A stretch of 64,000 nt of DNA from Anaerolineales bacterium (GCA_020634885.1 JACKAW010000003.1:372001-436000); one strand, 5' to 3'. Shown: positions 1 through 9,379, counted from the stretch's first letter. Notes: generated by a model not told the origin, from the sequence alone. Made by a program: numbers and translations.

Positions 1-2
1 GC

Positions 3-653
3 GTGATTTCAGACGCTGTTGAAAACCTTTCAAAATACGGCTTGGGCGATGATTATTACCTCAAGTTCTTTGAGATCAAGTTGCTCACTGAAAAGTTGAA
101 GGAACAAATCACTGCAGACGTACAACCGTTTGAAACCCAGGTACGCGCACGTCACATTCTCGTAGCAGATGAACAGGCTGCACTCGATATCATTGCCCGC
201 CTCGAAGCCGGTGAAGATTTTGCCGAGCTTGCCCGCACACTTTCCACCGATACCGGTTCAGCCGTTCAGGGCGGCGACCTGGGTTGGTTTGGCAGGAATC
301 AGATGGTGCCAGAGTTTGAAGAAGCCACCTACGCGCTTGAAAACCCTGGAGATTTCACACTCGTACCTGTTCAATCTCAATTCGGATATCACATCATTCA
401 ATTGATGGCAAAATTGGAGCGCCCGATTTCTCAGAGCGATTTTGATCTTGCAAAGAATGTTGCCTTCCAAAAATGGTTGAACACCGCACGCGACGAGGAA
501 TATGTTGTGGAAACCTTTGATGTCTGGCAGGCACGTGTTCCCAACGAGCCAAACTTCATCACTGCCGCTACCGAAGCTGCCAGCGTCGGTCAGACCGCGC
601 AAGCAGAGCAGCTTTCCACCCTCGAAGCCGCGAATGGAACGCCTGCGCCATAA
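3..653 (+). CDS. Parvulin-type peptidyl-prolyl isomerase, 5'-truncated by window edge
   Basis: C-terminal part of a PpiC/SurA/PrsA-like foldase that would catalyse cis-trans isomerisation of prolyl bonds in exported proteins. The parvulin domain spans about residues 47-138 of the visible 216: it opens with RARHILV, has the conserved GGDLGWF and MVPEF segments, and closes with FGYHIIQL. The last ~30 residues are an Ala/Glu-rich tail ending in PAP. The reading frame is open to the left edge, so the GTG at position 3 is probably internal and the N-terminus (signal peptide and chaperone region) lies outside the window. Family assignment is firm; the export role is inferred from the family. Confidence 0.88.
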   Translation: MISDAVENLSKYGLGDDYYLKFFEIKLLTEKLKEQITADVQPFETQVRARHILVADEQAALDIIARLEAGEDFAELARTLSTDTGSAVQGGDLGWFGRNQMVPEFEEATYALENPGDFTLVPVQSQFGYHIIQLMAKLERPISQSDFDLAKNVAFQKWLNTARDEEYVVETFDVWQARVPNEPNFITAATEAASVGQTAQAEQLSTLEAANGTPAP

Positions 654-678
654 GTGAAGTAACGAGTTTACAAGAAAT

Positions 679-716
679 AAAACCCCGCCAGTTTGAAAAT
701 TCTGGCGGGGTTTTTC
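679..716 (+). terminator. Rho-independent terminator after the isomerase gene
   Basis: A stem of CCCCGCCAG pairing with CTGGCGGGG, flanked by an A-run on the left and TTTTT on the right. It follows the isomerase stop codon by about 25 nt. The A/T flanks allow function in both directions, which suits the convergent V4R gene. Confidence 0.9.
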
Positions 717-740
717 GTTGAAGAGAAAATCGCGTGGTGA

Positions 741-1361
741 TTATTCCTTGATATGCCCCACTTCAAACCTGCAATACTGATCGCCTTTGGCAGTGCAATG
801 TGTTTCGATGACTTCGTAGTCCTTGCCGGTTGCCCATTTCACTGCCTCGGAAACTGAACCGATATATAAATGACAGATGGGGTGATCGCTGTGGCGCGAA
901 TTGCAAATTCCGCAAGTGGCGTCTACATAAGCCAGTGTGTCGCTCGTCTCATCCACCCATGCGTTGACCTGTGGGTTGCTTTTCTTTAGCGCATCAGCCA
1001 TGCCGTTCAAAATGAACTTAATGCGCTGTTTCTCCGGCATCAATTTGAGCGCCACTCCGGCAATACCCAGTAACGCCGCCTGCTCACGCACGCCGTATTG
1101 AAAGGACGCCCTGCCAATACGTTGAAGCATTCCCTTGCCGCCACGCCCGTAAAAATCTTCAATGGCTTGATTTAGCTGGGCATATTGAGCTGTCTTGATG
1201 GCAGGCTCAAGGTTGTTCGGCGGAAAGTTCCCCACAAAGCGTTCTAATCCGCATGTTTTCAAGACGGCGTTCAATCCATTATCCCCCATGACTTCCTGCA
1301 TTGAGGTCAATGCCTGCCGCACAAGCGAATTAATGATTACAGCTTCTTCCGGGTTTGTCAT
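741..1361 (-). CDS. V4R (4-vinyl reductase-like) domain protein
   Basis: A 206-residue soluble protein whose C-terminal half looks like a V4R/4VR small-ligand-binding domain. This is seen in the spacing of its Cys residues: CGIC, then CHLYIGSV, then an HCTAKGDQYCRFEV end, the typical E-x-x-C-x-x-x-G-x-x-x-C-x-F pattern. V4R domains occur in bacteriochlorophyll 4-vinyl reductase, in hydrocarbon-sensing regulators and in many uncharacterised proteins. No photosynthesis gene is nearby, so a sensory or ligand-binding role is more likely than pigment reduction. The N-terminal ~100 residues are helical and unrecognised. The ATG has an AAGGATCC ribosome site just upstream. It is convergent with the isomerase gene across a shared terminator. 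Confidence 0.7.
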   Translation of the reverse strand: MTNPEEAVIINSLVRQALTSMQEVMGDNGLNAVLKTCGLERFVGNFPPNNLEPAIKTAQYAQLNQAIEDFYGRGGKGMLQRIGRASFQYGVREQAALLGIAGVALKLMPEKQRIKFILNGMADALKKSNPQVNAWVDETSDTLAYVDATCGICNSRHSDHPICHLYIGSVSEAVKWATGKDYEVIETHCTAKGDQYCRFEVGHIKE

Positions 1362-1382
1362 AATGGATCCTTTTTATTAGGC

Positions 1383-1425
1383 CTCTTACATAAGCGATCC
1401 TGCCGCCTTGAGCAGTTTAGAATTG
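1383..1425. repeat. Dispersed intergenic repeat, copy A (partner near 54857)
   Basis: The segment around ACATAAGCGATCCTGCCGCC and TTGAGC resembles the intergenic stretch at about 54857-54900 (GCATAAACGCTCTCGCCACC and TTGAGC). The two copies are imperfect and both lie between genes. Found by eye; origin unknown. Confidence 0.45.
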
Positions 1426-1526
1426 TGCGTTTGCAACAGGTCTTTGATTGATTTTTTTAAAAGCATATCTTAATTTCACAAGGCTGAAAATCCCCCAAAG
1501 ATAGGAATAAATAATGCTACCATTTC

Positions 1527-3734
1527 TTATTGGCGATATCCCATCATAACAAAAAAAGCATCCACCGCTTTTGGGTCAAACTGTTTGCCAGACAAGGATC
1601 GAATATATTCATACACTTCTTCGCCACTCCACATTTGTCGATAGGGGCGGTCAGAGCGTAAAGCATCCCACACATCAACCACGGCAAAAAGCCGCGCAGC
1701 TAGCGGAATTTGCTCACCCTTTAAGCCTTGGGGATATCCACTTCCATCCCATTTTTCATGATGGCAATAGGGAATATCCAATGCAGGTTTTAAGTATTCA
1801 ATAGGCGCAAGCATTTCGTAGGCATATTGCGGATGTTTACGCATGATTTCCCATTCTTCGTCAGTCAGGCTGCCAGGTTTAAGTACAATTTGATCGGGAA
1901 CACCTAATTTGCCAATATCATGCAATAGGGCTCCACGCTGAATGTGGATAACCTCCCCATCGCTTAAGCCAAATGCCTTTGCCAGTTTGACCGTTTGTTC
2001 AGTGACACGTCGCGCATGCCCTTCTGCTTCAAGATCGTGTAACTCCAGTATTTTCGCCCATCCTTCAATGGTGGCATCATACGCTTTCGAGAGGGTTTCA
2101 TGCGCTACTAACAAGTCTCGATAAAGCTGTGCATTTTCAAATATCTGACTTAATGAAGCAACAAGAGCTGTTGCCAGGTTAATATCCGCATCCTTAAACG
2201 CTCGCAAGGAGTCAAAACCTGCTACAAGAATAATCGCTGTTTGCTTCTGAATCACGATCGGGAGAAAAAGCAAACTGGCAACATCCAACTCTTTCAAGAT
2301 ACCAGTCAAACCCGTATTATTGAAATAATCCGCTGCATCATCAACCGCCTCAACTTTTTGTTCATCCAATAAGCGAACAACCAGAGATGCATCACGTGGG
2401 ATCAAATCCCCTATATTAAAGTCAATAAGTTCGATCTTTTGATCTCCACGAAACCCCGCTTCAATCACGGCCTGGTTTTGGTCGTCACTTAACACGGCTG
2501 CAAAACTGACCGTGGATTTCAGAACGCTCAACAACTCCATACAGACAAGATCCAAAATTTGCCGTCTTTCAGAGATCGTAGGCATAATCACAAGAGTTCT
2601 TCTTAATAAATCAATCTCTCGGTTTCTCTGCGTCACAATTTCAGCGTTCCATCGAGCTTCATCCATTGCCTGTTTTGTTTCATGTACCATCCGCAACCCG
2701 TGCATTCGATTCAGAGACTCGGCTTTAAAAAGAGGTTCTCGTGTTTCTCGATATTTCTTAAGGTGGGCAAATGCCAGATTGATTTGCCCTAGGTTTTCAT
2801 ATACAGTTGCCAGGCGATCATGTAATTCATAAATAGTATGTCCAATTTGGTTCGCAGTTGCTTTTTCCAAAGACCGGGAAAAATAATCTATTGCTTTTTC
2901 ATAATTTTTCCTTTTTTCCTCAATTTCGCCCAGTGTAAACAAAGTGTTTAATTCACCATAACGTAGATTGGTTTCCACATTTAATTGCAACGCCTCAGTG
3001 ACAAGTGTTTCAGCATTATCCAACTGGTCAAGCTCCATGAGAACTGAGCCCAGGTTATTAAGTGCCGTTGCCAATTCTGATTTGATATTTTTCTTACGGA
3101 GAAAGTCAACTTCGCTTGAATATATATCCAGTGCTTCCTTGTATTTTTTTTGGTGAAAATATGCCATTGCCAAACTATTAGGAATGGAAAACTTATAAAC
3201 ATCCAAACTCCTAATTGCTTCAAATTCACTGTATGCTTTTAAACTGAATTTCTCTGCCTGCTCATAATCCCCCAGGTGAACATATAAATAACTCAACCTA
3301 GCCAAAGCATCTGCAACGCCCAGGTGATCTTGATGAGTCTGGTAAAGGTTCAAAGCGGTTAGAGCCTCTTCCAAAGCGCCGGGGTAATCTCCCAAACGTC
3401 GCAAGACAGCTGAGGCATGTAAAGAAGTTCTTGCTAGTCCTTTTTCATCTTCGAGTCGGGTATAAATCAAACGAGCTTGGGTAATAAACGTAAAACTTTC
3501 CTGTACATTACCAAAACCGATATGCAGCCAAGCCTTTTGAGATAGCGCGTGCGCAACAAATTGATCGAATTTATGTTTTTGCGCAAGTTGATACATCTCT
3601 TCCGCGGCTTCAAAAGCCTTAAGAAAATCAATATCTGCATATACCTCAATCAGTTCACCCAGCAATTCCAAACGCTGTGCCGGATCAGCCTGATCGTTTA
3701 ATTGAGAAAGAATGTTTTCTAACTTGGTAGGCAT
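1527..3734 (-). CDS. TPR-GAF-HD-GYP protein, likely cyclic di-GMP phosphodiesterase
   Basis: A 735-residue cytoplasmic signalling protein. Residues ~1-330 form a series of TPR helices (repeats such as LGDYPGALEEALTALNLYQ and NNLGSVLMELDQLDNAE). A GAF-like segment follows at ~380-545, then an HD-GYP domain at ~560-730. The HD pair is in LLHDIGKLGVPDQI, and HHEKWDGSGYPQGLKGEQI carries the GYP motif with its HHE and DGSGYP elements, so the metal-binding residues appear intact. HD-GYP enzymes hydrolyse cyclic di-GMP; this activity is inferred from the motif. There is no membrane segment or receiver domain, so the input is probably internal through TPR/GAF. A TAAAAT box lies only 5 nt before the ATG, so the message may be leaderless. 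Confidence 0.85.
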   Translation of the reverse strand: MPTKLENILSQLNDQADPAQRLELLGELIEVYADIDFLKAFEAAEEMYQLAQKHKFDQFVAHALSQKAWLHIGFGNVQESFTFITQARLIYTRLEDEKGLARTSLHASAVLRRLGDYPGALEEALTALNLYQTHQDHLGVADALARLSYLYVHLGDYEQAEKFSLKAYSEFEAIRSLDVYKFSIPNSLAMAYFHQKKYKEALDIYSSEVDFLRKKNIKSELATALNNLGSVLMELDQLDNAETLVTEALQLNVETNLRYGELNTLFTLGEIEEKRKNYEKAIDYFSRSLEKATANQIGHTIYELHDRLATVYENLGQINLAFAHLKKYRETREPLFKAESLNRMHGLRMVHETKQAMDEARWNAEIVTQRNREIDLLRRTLVIMPTISERRQILDLVCMELLSVLKSTVSFAAVLSDDQNQAVIEAGFRGDQKIELIDFNIGDLIPRDASLVVRLLDEQKVEAVDDAADYFNNTGLTGILKELDVASLLFLPIVIQKQTAIILVAGFDSLRAFKDADINLATALVASLSQIFENAQLYRDLLVAHETLSKAYDATIEGWAKILELHDLEAEGHARRVTEQTVKLAKAFGLSDGEVIHIQRGALLHDIGKLGVPDQIVLKPGSLTDEEWEIMRKHPQYAYEMLAPIEYLKPALDIPYCHHEKWDGSGYPQGLKGEQIPLAARLFAVVDVWDALRSDRPYRQMWSGEEVYEYIRSLSGKQFDPKAVDAFFVMMGYRQ

Positions 3735-3809
3735 AGGCTATTTTATCAAAACCCAAAACCTGGCAGAGGATTAAATCATATTAATAATATTTCTCATCTC
3801 CCCCAACAA

Positions 3810-3844
3810 AAAAGCCCCGCCCCAAAACTGGGAGCGGGACTTTC
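3810..3844 (-). terminator. Rho-independent terminator downstream of smc
   Basis: On the minus strand an AAAGTCCCGCTCCCAG arm pairs imperfectly with the GGGGCGGGGCTTT arm around a short TTTT loop and runs into CTTTTTTG. It lies about 30 nt past the smc stop and ends the rnc-smc unit. Confidence 0.8.
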
Positions 3845-3875
3845 CATCGTCTATCGTCCGCGGTCAATCGTCGTC

Positions 3876-6800
3876 TTACCCGCGCTTCAACATATCATCC
3901 GTCACCTGATCGAGCTTCAAACTAATTACCTGACTCGCCGAGTCGCGCCCCATCGTCACACCGTAGATCACATCTGCGGCTTGCACGGTGTTACGGTTGT
4001 GGGTAATGACGATGAACTGTGTATCCTTGCTCAGATCCACCAGTAGGTCGCGGAAGCGTCCCACATTGGCTTCGTCGAGCATGGCGTCCACTTCATCCAT
4101 CACGCAGACGGGAGTCGGTGACACTTTTAGCAGCGCAAAGACCAGCGCGATCGCGGTCAGACTGCGTTCCCCGCCCGAGAGCAACGCCAAGCCTTGCTCA
4201 CGGCGCCCAGGCAGGCGGGCTTCGATCTCGATGCCGGTATCCACCAAATTCTCAGGGTCGGTCAACGCCAAACGCGCCGAACCGCCGCCGAACAAACGCA
4301 CGAACGTCTCACGGAATTGCTTATCCACCGCGTCGAAGGTCTTCACAAATTCCTGCTTGGTCAACTCATCGAGTTCTGCCACCACCTGCTTCAAGTCCGC
4401 TTGGGCTTTGTGCAGGTCTTCCACCTGAGTCTTCATGAACTCGTAGCGTTCTTTTTCCTGCTCATACTCCGCCTTCGCATCCGGGTTGATGGCGCCCATG
4501 CGGCGCAATTGCGCACGATTATGAGTCAATTGCTCTTCCAAATCGGACGCAAGCTCAGTCACCACCGGCAACTGCTCCACCATGCCTTCGATCGGCAGCG
4601 GCACGGGTCCAGAAACATCGGCGGCATATTCGAACATCACCAGACCAAAATCATCACTGATCTTTTCGCGCAGGTTGTCGAGCGCCTCCTGTTTGCGGGT
4701 CTGTTCCAACTGCACCTGCCCCAACAAACGTTCAGCATTTGCGAACCCGCGCTGGGCATTGTTTTCCAATTCCTGCAAACGCGCTTCTTCCTGCTCGGCG
4801 GCGGCAAGTTCTTTCTCGGCTGGTTCGATCTGAATACGCTGGTCTTCGATCTGCACATTCAATGAGGTTTCGCGTTCGCGCAAAACATTTTTCTCGGCAT
4901 CCAAATTATGCAAGCCGCCATCCAACTCAGTGAGACGGTTCGCAAATTCCACACGGCGGGCATCGAGGCGCGAAATCTCTTCGCTGCGTTCGTTCAACTT
5001 TGTCTGCGAGGCGCTCAGGCTTTGCTCGGCAACCGCCATACGCGTTGTCCAGTAAGACACCTGTTCCTGCAACTCACCCGCTTCAAGCTCGGCAAGTTTG
5101 GAAGCCACCGCTTTCAACTCGGTCTGCGCCTGCTCGGTCTGCGCTTCAACTTCCACCTGCGATTCACTGATTCTTTTTTGGAGGGATGCAGACTCTTCAG
5201 CCTCTCCCTGTAGTTGACTTAACTGACTCTTCTGCCATTCCAACGTCCGAGCCGTCGCTTCAGACTCAAGACCGGCTTGTTGCTCAGTCTCCTGAGCTTC
5301 CCCTAGTCTGACGCGGGTTTCTCGCGCATCTGATTCGGCTTGCAAAAGTTCGCGTTGTGCTGCGGTGTACTCATTAGACAGGCGTTCCACCAAAGTGTTC
5401 GATTCTGCAAGGCGGGTGTTGAGTCCGCTCAACGATTCGTCAAACTCCCGTTTACGGCGAGCCCGCCCCAACGTCGAGGAAGAAGCGGTTTTACCGGCGA
5501 TGACCAAACCATCACCCCGGAAGACTTCTCCGCGCAGAGTTACGGCGCGGGCATGAGTCGGCAGGTCTGCTTGCAATCGGCGGGCAGTGGCACGGTCACG
5601 GACGATGAGGGTCTGACCGAGTGTGAGTCGCACCGCACTGCGAAGTTCTTCGGGCGCATTCACGAGTTCGGAAGCAATGCCAAGGACGTTTTCTTCCGCG
5701 TTTTCGTAACGCAACATATTTTCCTGCGAGGTGAGCGGAAGAAGCGCAGCGCGACCGGCTTCATCAGATTCAAGCAATTGCAAGGCATTTTCTAATTCAT
5801 CTGAATCGATCAGCACTGCATCGAGCGTATCGCCGAGTGCGGCGGCAATGGCGGTTTCTAGTTCAGCAGGCACATCAAGCGCCGCAGAGAGCGCACCGCG
5901 CGCGCCATTGAGGCGTGACTGACGCGCGGCATCGAGCAGGAAACGCGCGCCTTCGGCATAGCCTGCCAGCGACTGTTCCGACTGTTCAAGCACTTCGAGC
6001 TGTGCCTTCAAACGCGAATGTTCTGATTCTTCTTTGGTGCGGCGTTCAAGTGCGGCGCGGCGTTCGCCATCAAGGCGGTCTACTTCGGCGCGTTTGGCGA
6101 GGGATTTATCTTCTGAGGCTTGCAATGTTTCGGTAATGCCTTCGCGGGTTTTGCGGGCATGTTCGTATTGCGCGTGTGCCTTTTGTGCCTGCGCTTCGGC
6201 ATTGGCAATAGAAGATTGTGTCTGTTGAATTTTTTGGTTTTGCGCTTCGATGCGCGATTTGAGTTCATCGAGGCGGGCGTTATTTTCAGCGCGTTGTTGG
6301 GTCAGTTCTTCAATGCGGTTGCGCATGGACTGAATTTGTTCTTCGATACCAGAACGCTCCGACTGGCGTGTGGAGAGCGCGCTCTGCGCGTTGGCAAATT
6401 GCCCTTTGGCTTCATCATGTTCGCTTTGCACGCGGACAATATCGGCTTCGGCGGTTTGGTAGCGTTCGCGCGCAAGATGCAGTTCATTCATCACACTCTC
6501 CTGGTCGGAGAGAATGGATGCCTGTTGGGCGGTCAATGAACGGCGGCGCTCTTCGAGCACGGCAAGTTCACGGCTGAGAGTCTCGCGTTGAGTGTGCAGT
6601 TCAGCGGCTTTGCGATGCCATTCATTGAGATGTGCGCGCAAGCCCGAAAGGCGTTCGCGGAAGTTGTTGTATTCCGCCTGCGCTTTTTCATGTCCCTGAC
6701 GCGCTTCATTCATCCGCACTTCCTGTGCGCGGACAGATTCGCGCGCATCTGTCAGGTCACGCTGGGCGCGGTGCCAGTGGTAGCCATACCATTCGCGCAA

Positions 6801-7481
6801 GATCACTTTCAAATCGGCTTGAGCGCGGGCGTGTTCGATGGCACGTTTTGCCTGCCGTTCCAGACTGCGGATGCGCGGCTCAAGTTCGGACATGATATCC
6901 AGCACACGCTCCAGATTATGTTCGGTGTTGTTGAGGCGTTTGAGGGCATCGTCGCGGCGGGAACGATATAAGCCCACACCGGCGGCTTCTTCAAAGAGGC
7001 GGCGGCGGTCATCGGCTTTGAGGGCGAGTGAGGCATCCACCAAGCCCTGACCGAGAATGGTGTAGGTGCGTTCGCTTAAGCCTGCCTGGGCGAGCAGTTC
7101 GTTCATTTCACGCAAACGGACTTGCTGTCCGTTGATGATGTATTCGTTATGTCCGTCACGGTGGGCGGTTCGCCCCATGGCTACATCGGTGAAATCGAGC
7201 GGCAGCCATTGATCGGTGTTATCAAAGTTGATGGTGGCTTGTGCCATGCCTGCGCGGGCGCGGTGCTCGGAACCGGAGAAGATCATATCTTCGGTCTTTT
7301 TGCCGCGCAACAGGGCGTAAGACTGTTCGCCCAAGACCCAGCGCAATGAGTCGGCGATATTTGATTTGCCCGAACCGTTCGGTCCGACAATGGCTGTAAC
7401 CCCCGGCGCAAATTCAAAGACGGTGCGCGAGGCGAAGGTTTTGTATCCTTGCAGTTCGAGTGATTTTAGGCGAAGAGGCAT
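3876..7481 (-). CDS. smc: Chromosome segregation ATPase SMC
   Basis: A full-length 1201-residue SMC protein, the core ATPase of the ScpAB-SMC condensin that organises and segregates chromosomes. Walker A (GPNGSGKSN) is at residues ~33-41. Two long coiled-coil arms surround a globular hinge at ~510-690 (ALGDTLDAVLIDSDELENAL and FRGDGLVIAGKT). The C-terminal head holds the ABC signature LLSGGERSLTAIAL and the Walker B segment VCVMDEVDAMLDEANVGRF. The rnc-smc order is a well-known arrangement, but ftsY, often next, is absent. No ribosome-binding site precedes the ATG because the upstream 94 bp is AAATC-type low-complexity sequence. Several long antisense ORFs inside it are composition shadows. 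Confidence 0.97.
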   Translation of the reverse strand: MPLRLKSLELQGYKTFASRTVFEFAPGVTAIVGPNGSGKSNIADSLRWVLGEQSYALLRGKKTEDMIFSGSEHRARAGMAQATINFDNTDQWLPLDFTDVAMGRTAHRDGHNEYIINGQQVRLREMNELLAQAGLSERTYTILGQGLVDASLALKADDRRRLFEEAAGVGLYRSRRDDALKRLNNTEHNLERVLDIMSELEPRIRSLERQAKRAIEHARAQADLKVILREWYGYHWHRAQRDLTDARESVRAQEVRMNEARQGHEKAQAEYNNFRERLSGLRAHLNEWHRKAAELHTQRETLSRELAVLEERRRSLTAQQASILSDQESVMNELHLARERYQTAEADIVRVQSEHDEAKGQFANAQSALSTRQSERSGIEEQIQSMRNRIEELTQQRAENNARLDELKSRIEAQNQKIQQTQSSIANAEAQAQKAHAQYEHARKTREGITETLQASEDKSLAKRAEVDRLDGERRAALERRTKEESEHSRLKAQLEVLEQSEQSLAGYAEGARFLLDAARQSRLNGARGALSAALDVPAELETAIAAALGDTLDAVLIDSDELENALQLLESDEAGRAALLPLTSQENMLRYENAEENVLGIASELVNAPEELRSAVRLTLGQTLIVRDRATARRLQADLPTHARAVTLRGEVFRGDGLVIAGKTASSSTLGRARRKREFDESLSGLNTRLAESNTLVERLSNEYTAAQRELLQAESDARETRVRLGEAQETEQQAGLESEATARTLEWQKSQLSQLQGEAEESASLQKRISESQVEVEAQTEQAQTELKAVASKLAELEAGELQEQVSYWTTRMAVAEQSLSASQTKLNERSEEISRLDARRVEFANRLTELDGGLHNLDAEKNVLRERETSLNVQIEDQRIQIEPAEKELAAAEQEEARLQELENNAQRGFANAERLLGQVQLEQTRKQEALDNLREKISDDFGLVMFEYAADVSGPVPLPIEGMVEQLPVVTELASDLEEQLTHNRAQLRRMGAINPDAKAEYEQEKERYEFMKTQVEDLHKAQADLKQVVAELDELTKQEFVKTFDAVDKQFRETFVRLFGGGSARLALTDPENLVDTGIEIEARLPGRREQGLALLSGGERSLTAIALVFALLKVSPTPVCVMDEVDAMLDEANVGRFRDLLVDLSKDTQFIVITHNRNTVQAADVIYGVTMGRDSASQVISLKLDQVTDDMLKRG

Positions 7482-7575
7482 GTGCGATTTACGATTTCTG
7501 ATTTTAGATTTTCGATTTGGTATGTAGGGATTGGAGATTTTTTAATTACCAAGTACCGATCTCCAATGACCACTC
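7482..7575. repeat. Low-complexity AAATC-type spacer between rnc and smc
   Basis: On the minus strand the sequence is a run of degenerate AAATCG/AAATCT units ending directly at the smc ATG. At 7530-7538 and 7559-7567 it also has a 9-bp inverted repeat, ATTGGAGAT and ATCTCCAAT. It contains no gene and no Shine-Dalgarno for smc. Confidence 0.6.
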
Positions 7576-8277
7576 TTAGATTTTTTTCAGCGCATCCCTG
7601 GCGGCTTCACGCTCGGCATTGGCTTTGCTGCTGCCAGATCCGCGTCCCATCACTTTGCCATTGATCTCCACTTCCACTTCGTAGACCTTGGCATGGTCGG
7701 GTCCGCTGGTGTTGATAACACGGTAGAGGAAGGGTCCTATTTTGAGGGCTTGAACCTGCTCCTGCAACTGGCTTTTGGGGTCGCTGATCTCTTCCAATAT
7801 GGTATCTCGGGCAGGTTCAATGAAGGGGAGTACGAATTTTTTCACCGCTTCAAAGTCTTTGTCGAGGTAGATCGCGCCTAAAAGGGCTTCAAAGGTTGAA
7901 CCCAGTACGCTTTCGCGGTGACGCCCGCCTGTGGCTTTTTCGCCCTGTCCCAGCCGCAAGGCTCTGCCAAGATCGATCTGCTGTGAAAATTTGGCGAGGT
8001 TTTCGTTTCTCACCAATTTTGCGCGGACTTTGGTTAGGTCGCCTTCGGGGAGTTCGGGGAAATTTCGATACGCCCATTCCCCCACGATGAGGTCTACTAC
8101 GGCATCGCCAAGGAATTCGAGGCGTTCGTTATCTTCCGATCCATTCTGATGCTCATTGGCATAGGATCGGTGGGTAAGAGCCGTTATCAGCAAGGAAAAG
8201 TTGGAAAAGGACAAACCCAGCCTCTCGTTCAGGCTGGAGGCGGTTTCCACTTCCCGCTTATTTGAATTTTGTGTCAC
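7576..8277 (-). CDS. rnc: Ribonuclease III
   Basis: A 233-residue RNase III that cleaves double-stranded RNA during rRNA and mRNA processing. The catalytic domain carries the family signature NERLEFLGDAVVDLIV at about residues 50-65 and the second acidic cluster in STFEALLGAIYLDKDF. The C-terminal ~70 residues are a double-stranded-RNA-binding domain (DPKSQLQEQVQ to GSSKANAEREAARDAL). The start is a GTG with GGGAG five bases upstream, but that Shine-Dalgarno is part of a strong hairpin (see the leader feature). Upstream of smc and divergent from the aldo/keto reductase gene. Confidence 0.97.
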   Translation of the reverse strand: MTQNSNKREVETASSLNERLGLSFSNFSLLITALTHRSYANEHQNGSEDNERLEFLGDAVVDLIVGEWAYRNFPELPEGDLTKVRAKLVRNENLAKFSQQIDLGRALRLGQGEKATGGRHRESVLGSTFEALLGAIYLDKDFEAVKKFVLPFIEPARDTILEEISDPKSQLQEQVQALKIGPFLYRVINTSGPDHAKVYEVEVEINGKVMGRGSGSSKANAEREAARDALKKI

Positions 8278-8332
8278 GGGAGCCTCCCGGAACTCCGGGA
8301 GCGATATCCACCCAAATTGTGAGGAGATATCG
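8278..8332 (-). promoter_or_regulatory. rnc leader hairpins that sequester its Shine-Dalgarno
   Basis: The inverted repeat CTCCCGGA-AC-TCCGGGAG at 8284-8301 has its mRNA-side right arm as the GGGAG ribosome site of rnc. A second inverted repeat, CGATATC at 8302-8308 and GATATCG at 8326-8332, lies just 5' of it in the message. Stacked hairpins in an rnc leader recall the self-cleaved leader known in E. coli; autoregulation here is an inference. Confidence 0.65.
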
Positions 8333-8440
8333 TTCCTTGAGTTCCTTGATTAAATTTTTAGCGAGCCGAATTGTAACCCGAATCTTTTTGCGAAGTGATT
8401 TTTTAAGATAAAATCGGGCAGTTTCTCCAAAGGAGATAAG

Positions 8441-9379
8441 ATGAACGAAGTGAGTAATGAAACCAGGTTTTTACACGCCGTGGAAGTGGGGCTCGGCGCA
8501 TGGCAATGGGGTGACCGTGTTTTGTGGGGATACAAGCCCGGGCAATCTGATGAAGATATCCGTAAGGCGTTCGATATTTCCCTGGAAATGGGAGTGCGGT
8601 TTATTGATACCGCTGAAGTGTACGGGAGCGGGCGTTCGGAGCGGCTGCTTGGTCAGTTCATCAAAGAGACAGAGCAGCCTGTTTTGATCGCCACAAAGTT
8701 TTTTCCCATGCCGTGGCGTTTTTACAAAAACTCCATTCCCACGGCCTTGAAAGGCAGTCTTGAGCGAATGGGGGTTTCGTCTGTAGACCTGTATCAGGTT
8801 CACTGGCCTTCTGTGGTGATGAGCCCCGAAAAATTAATGGAGGGAATGGCGGTCTGCATCAAAGAAGGGCTGACGCGCACAATCGGTGTTTCAAATTTTT
8901 GGGAGACACGAATGCTGCGCGCATATTCAGCTCTGGCACAGCAGGGTATTCCGCTGGCGTCCAATCAAATTCCATACAGTCTGCTAAACCGCGAAGCAGA
9001 AAAGAACGGGTTACTCGCCCGCTGCAAGGAGCTAGGTATTCGCTTCATTGCCTACTCGCCCCTCTCTCAGGGATTGTTAACGGGCAAGTATTCGGTGGCG
9101 AACCCACCCGCCGGTGTGCGCGGATCAGCCTATGCCGATGTTCTCAAAAAACTGCCGCCGGTGGTGAAAGCTTTACAAGAAATTGCCCAGAGCCACGGCA
9201 AAACTGTTTCGCAAGTTGCGTTAAATTGGATCGTCTGCAAAGGCGCCATGCCCATCCCCGGCGCGAAGAATGCTAAACAAGCCGAGGAGAATGCGGGCGG
9301 CTCAGGCTGGCGCATGACCAATGATGAAGTTGCCTTGTTGGATGAAGTGACAGACAATATCCGTGACTATTCTAAGTAG
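8441..9379 (+). CDS. Aldo/keto reductase
   Basis: A 312-residue NAD(P)H-dependent oxidoreductase of the aldo/keto reductase superfamily, full length. The catalytic tetrad is visible: Asp in FIDTAEVYGSG, Tyr in the same segment, Lys in VLIATKFF, and His in DLYQVHWPS. The cofactor-binding end is present as PIPGAKNAKQAEENAGGSGW. It resembles plant pyridoxal reductase-like and YajO-type members, but the substrate cannot be read from sequence. AAAGGAGATAAG sits just before the ATG, and TAAAAT about 30 nt further up may be its -10 box. It stands alone, divergent from rnc. Confidence 0.92.
   Translation: MNEVSNETRFLHAVEVGLGAWQWGDRVLWGYKPGQSDEDIRKAFDISLEMGVRFIDTAEVYGSGRSERLLGQFIKETEQPVLIATKFFPMPWRFYKNSIPTALKGSLERMGVSSVDLYQVHWPSVVMSPEKLMEGMAVCIKEGLTRTIGVSNFWETRMLRAYSALAQQGIPLASNQIPYSLLNREAEKNGLLARCKELGIRFIAYSPLSQGLLTGKYSVANPPAGVRGSAYADVLKKLPPVVKALQEIAQSHGKTVSQVALNWIVCKGAMPIPGAKNAKQAEENAGGSGWRMTNDEVALLDEVTDNIRDYSK

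Noticed and set aside
741..1361. Bacteriochlorophyll 4-vinyl reductase
   Set aside because: Only the V4R domain is shared; no photosynthesis gene is present in the window.
4194..4865. 223-codon and other plus-strand ORFs inside smc
   Set aside because: Antisense frames of coiled-coil codons, no family resemblance.
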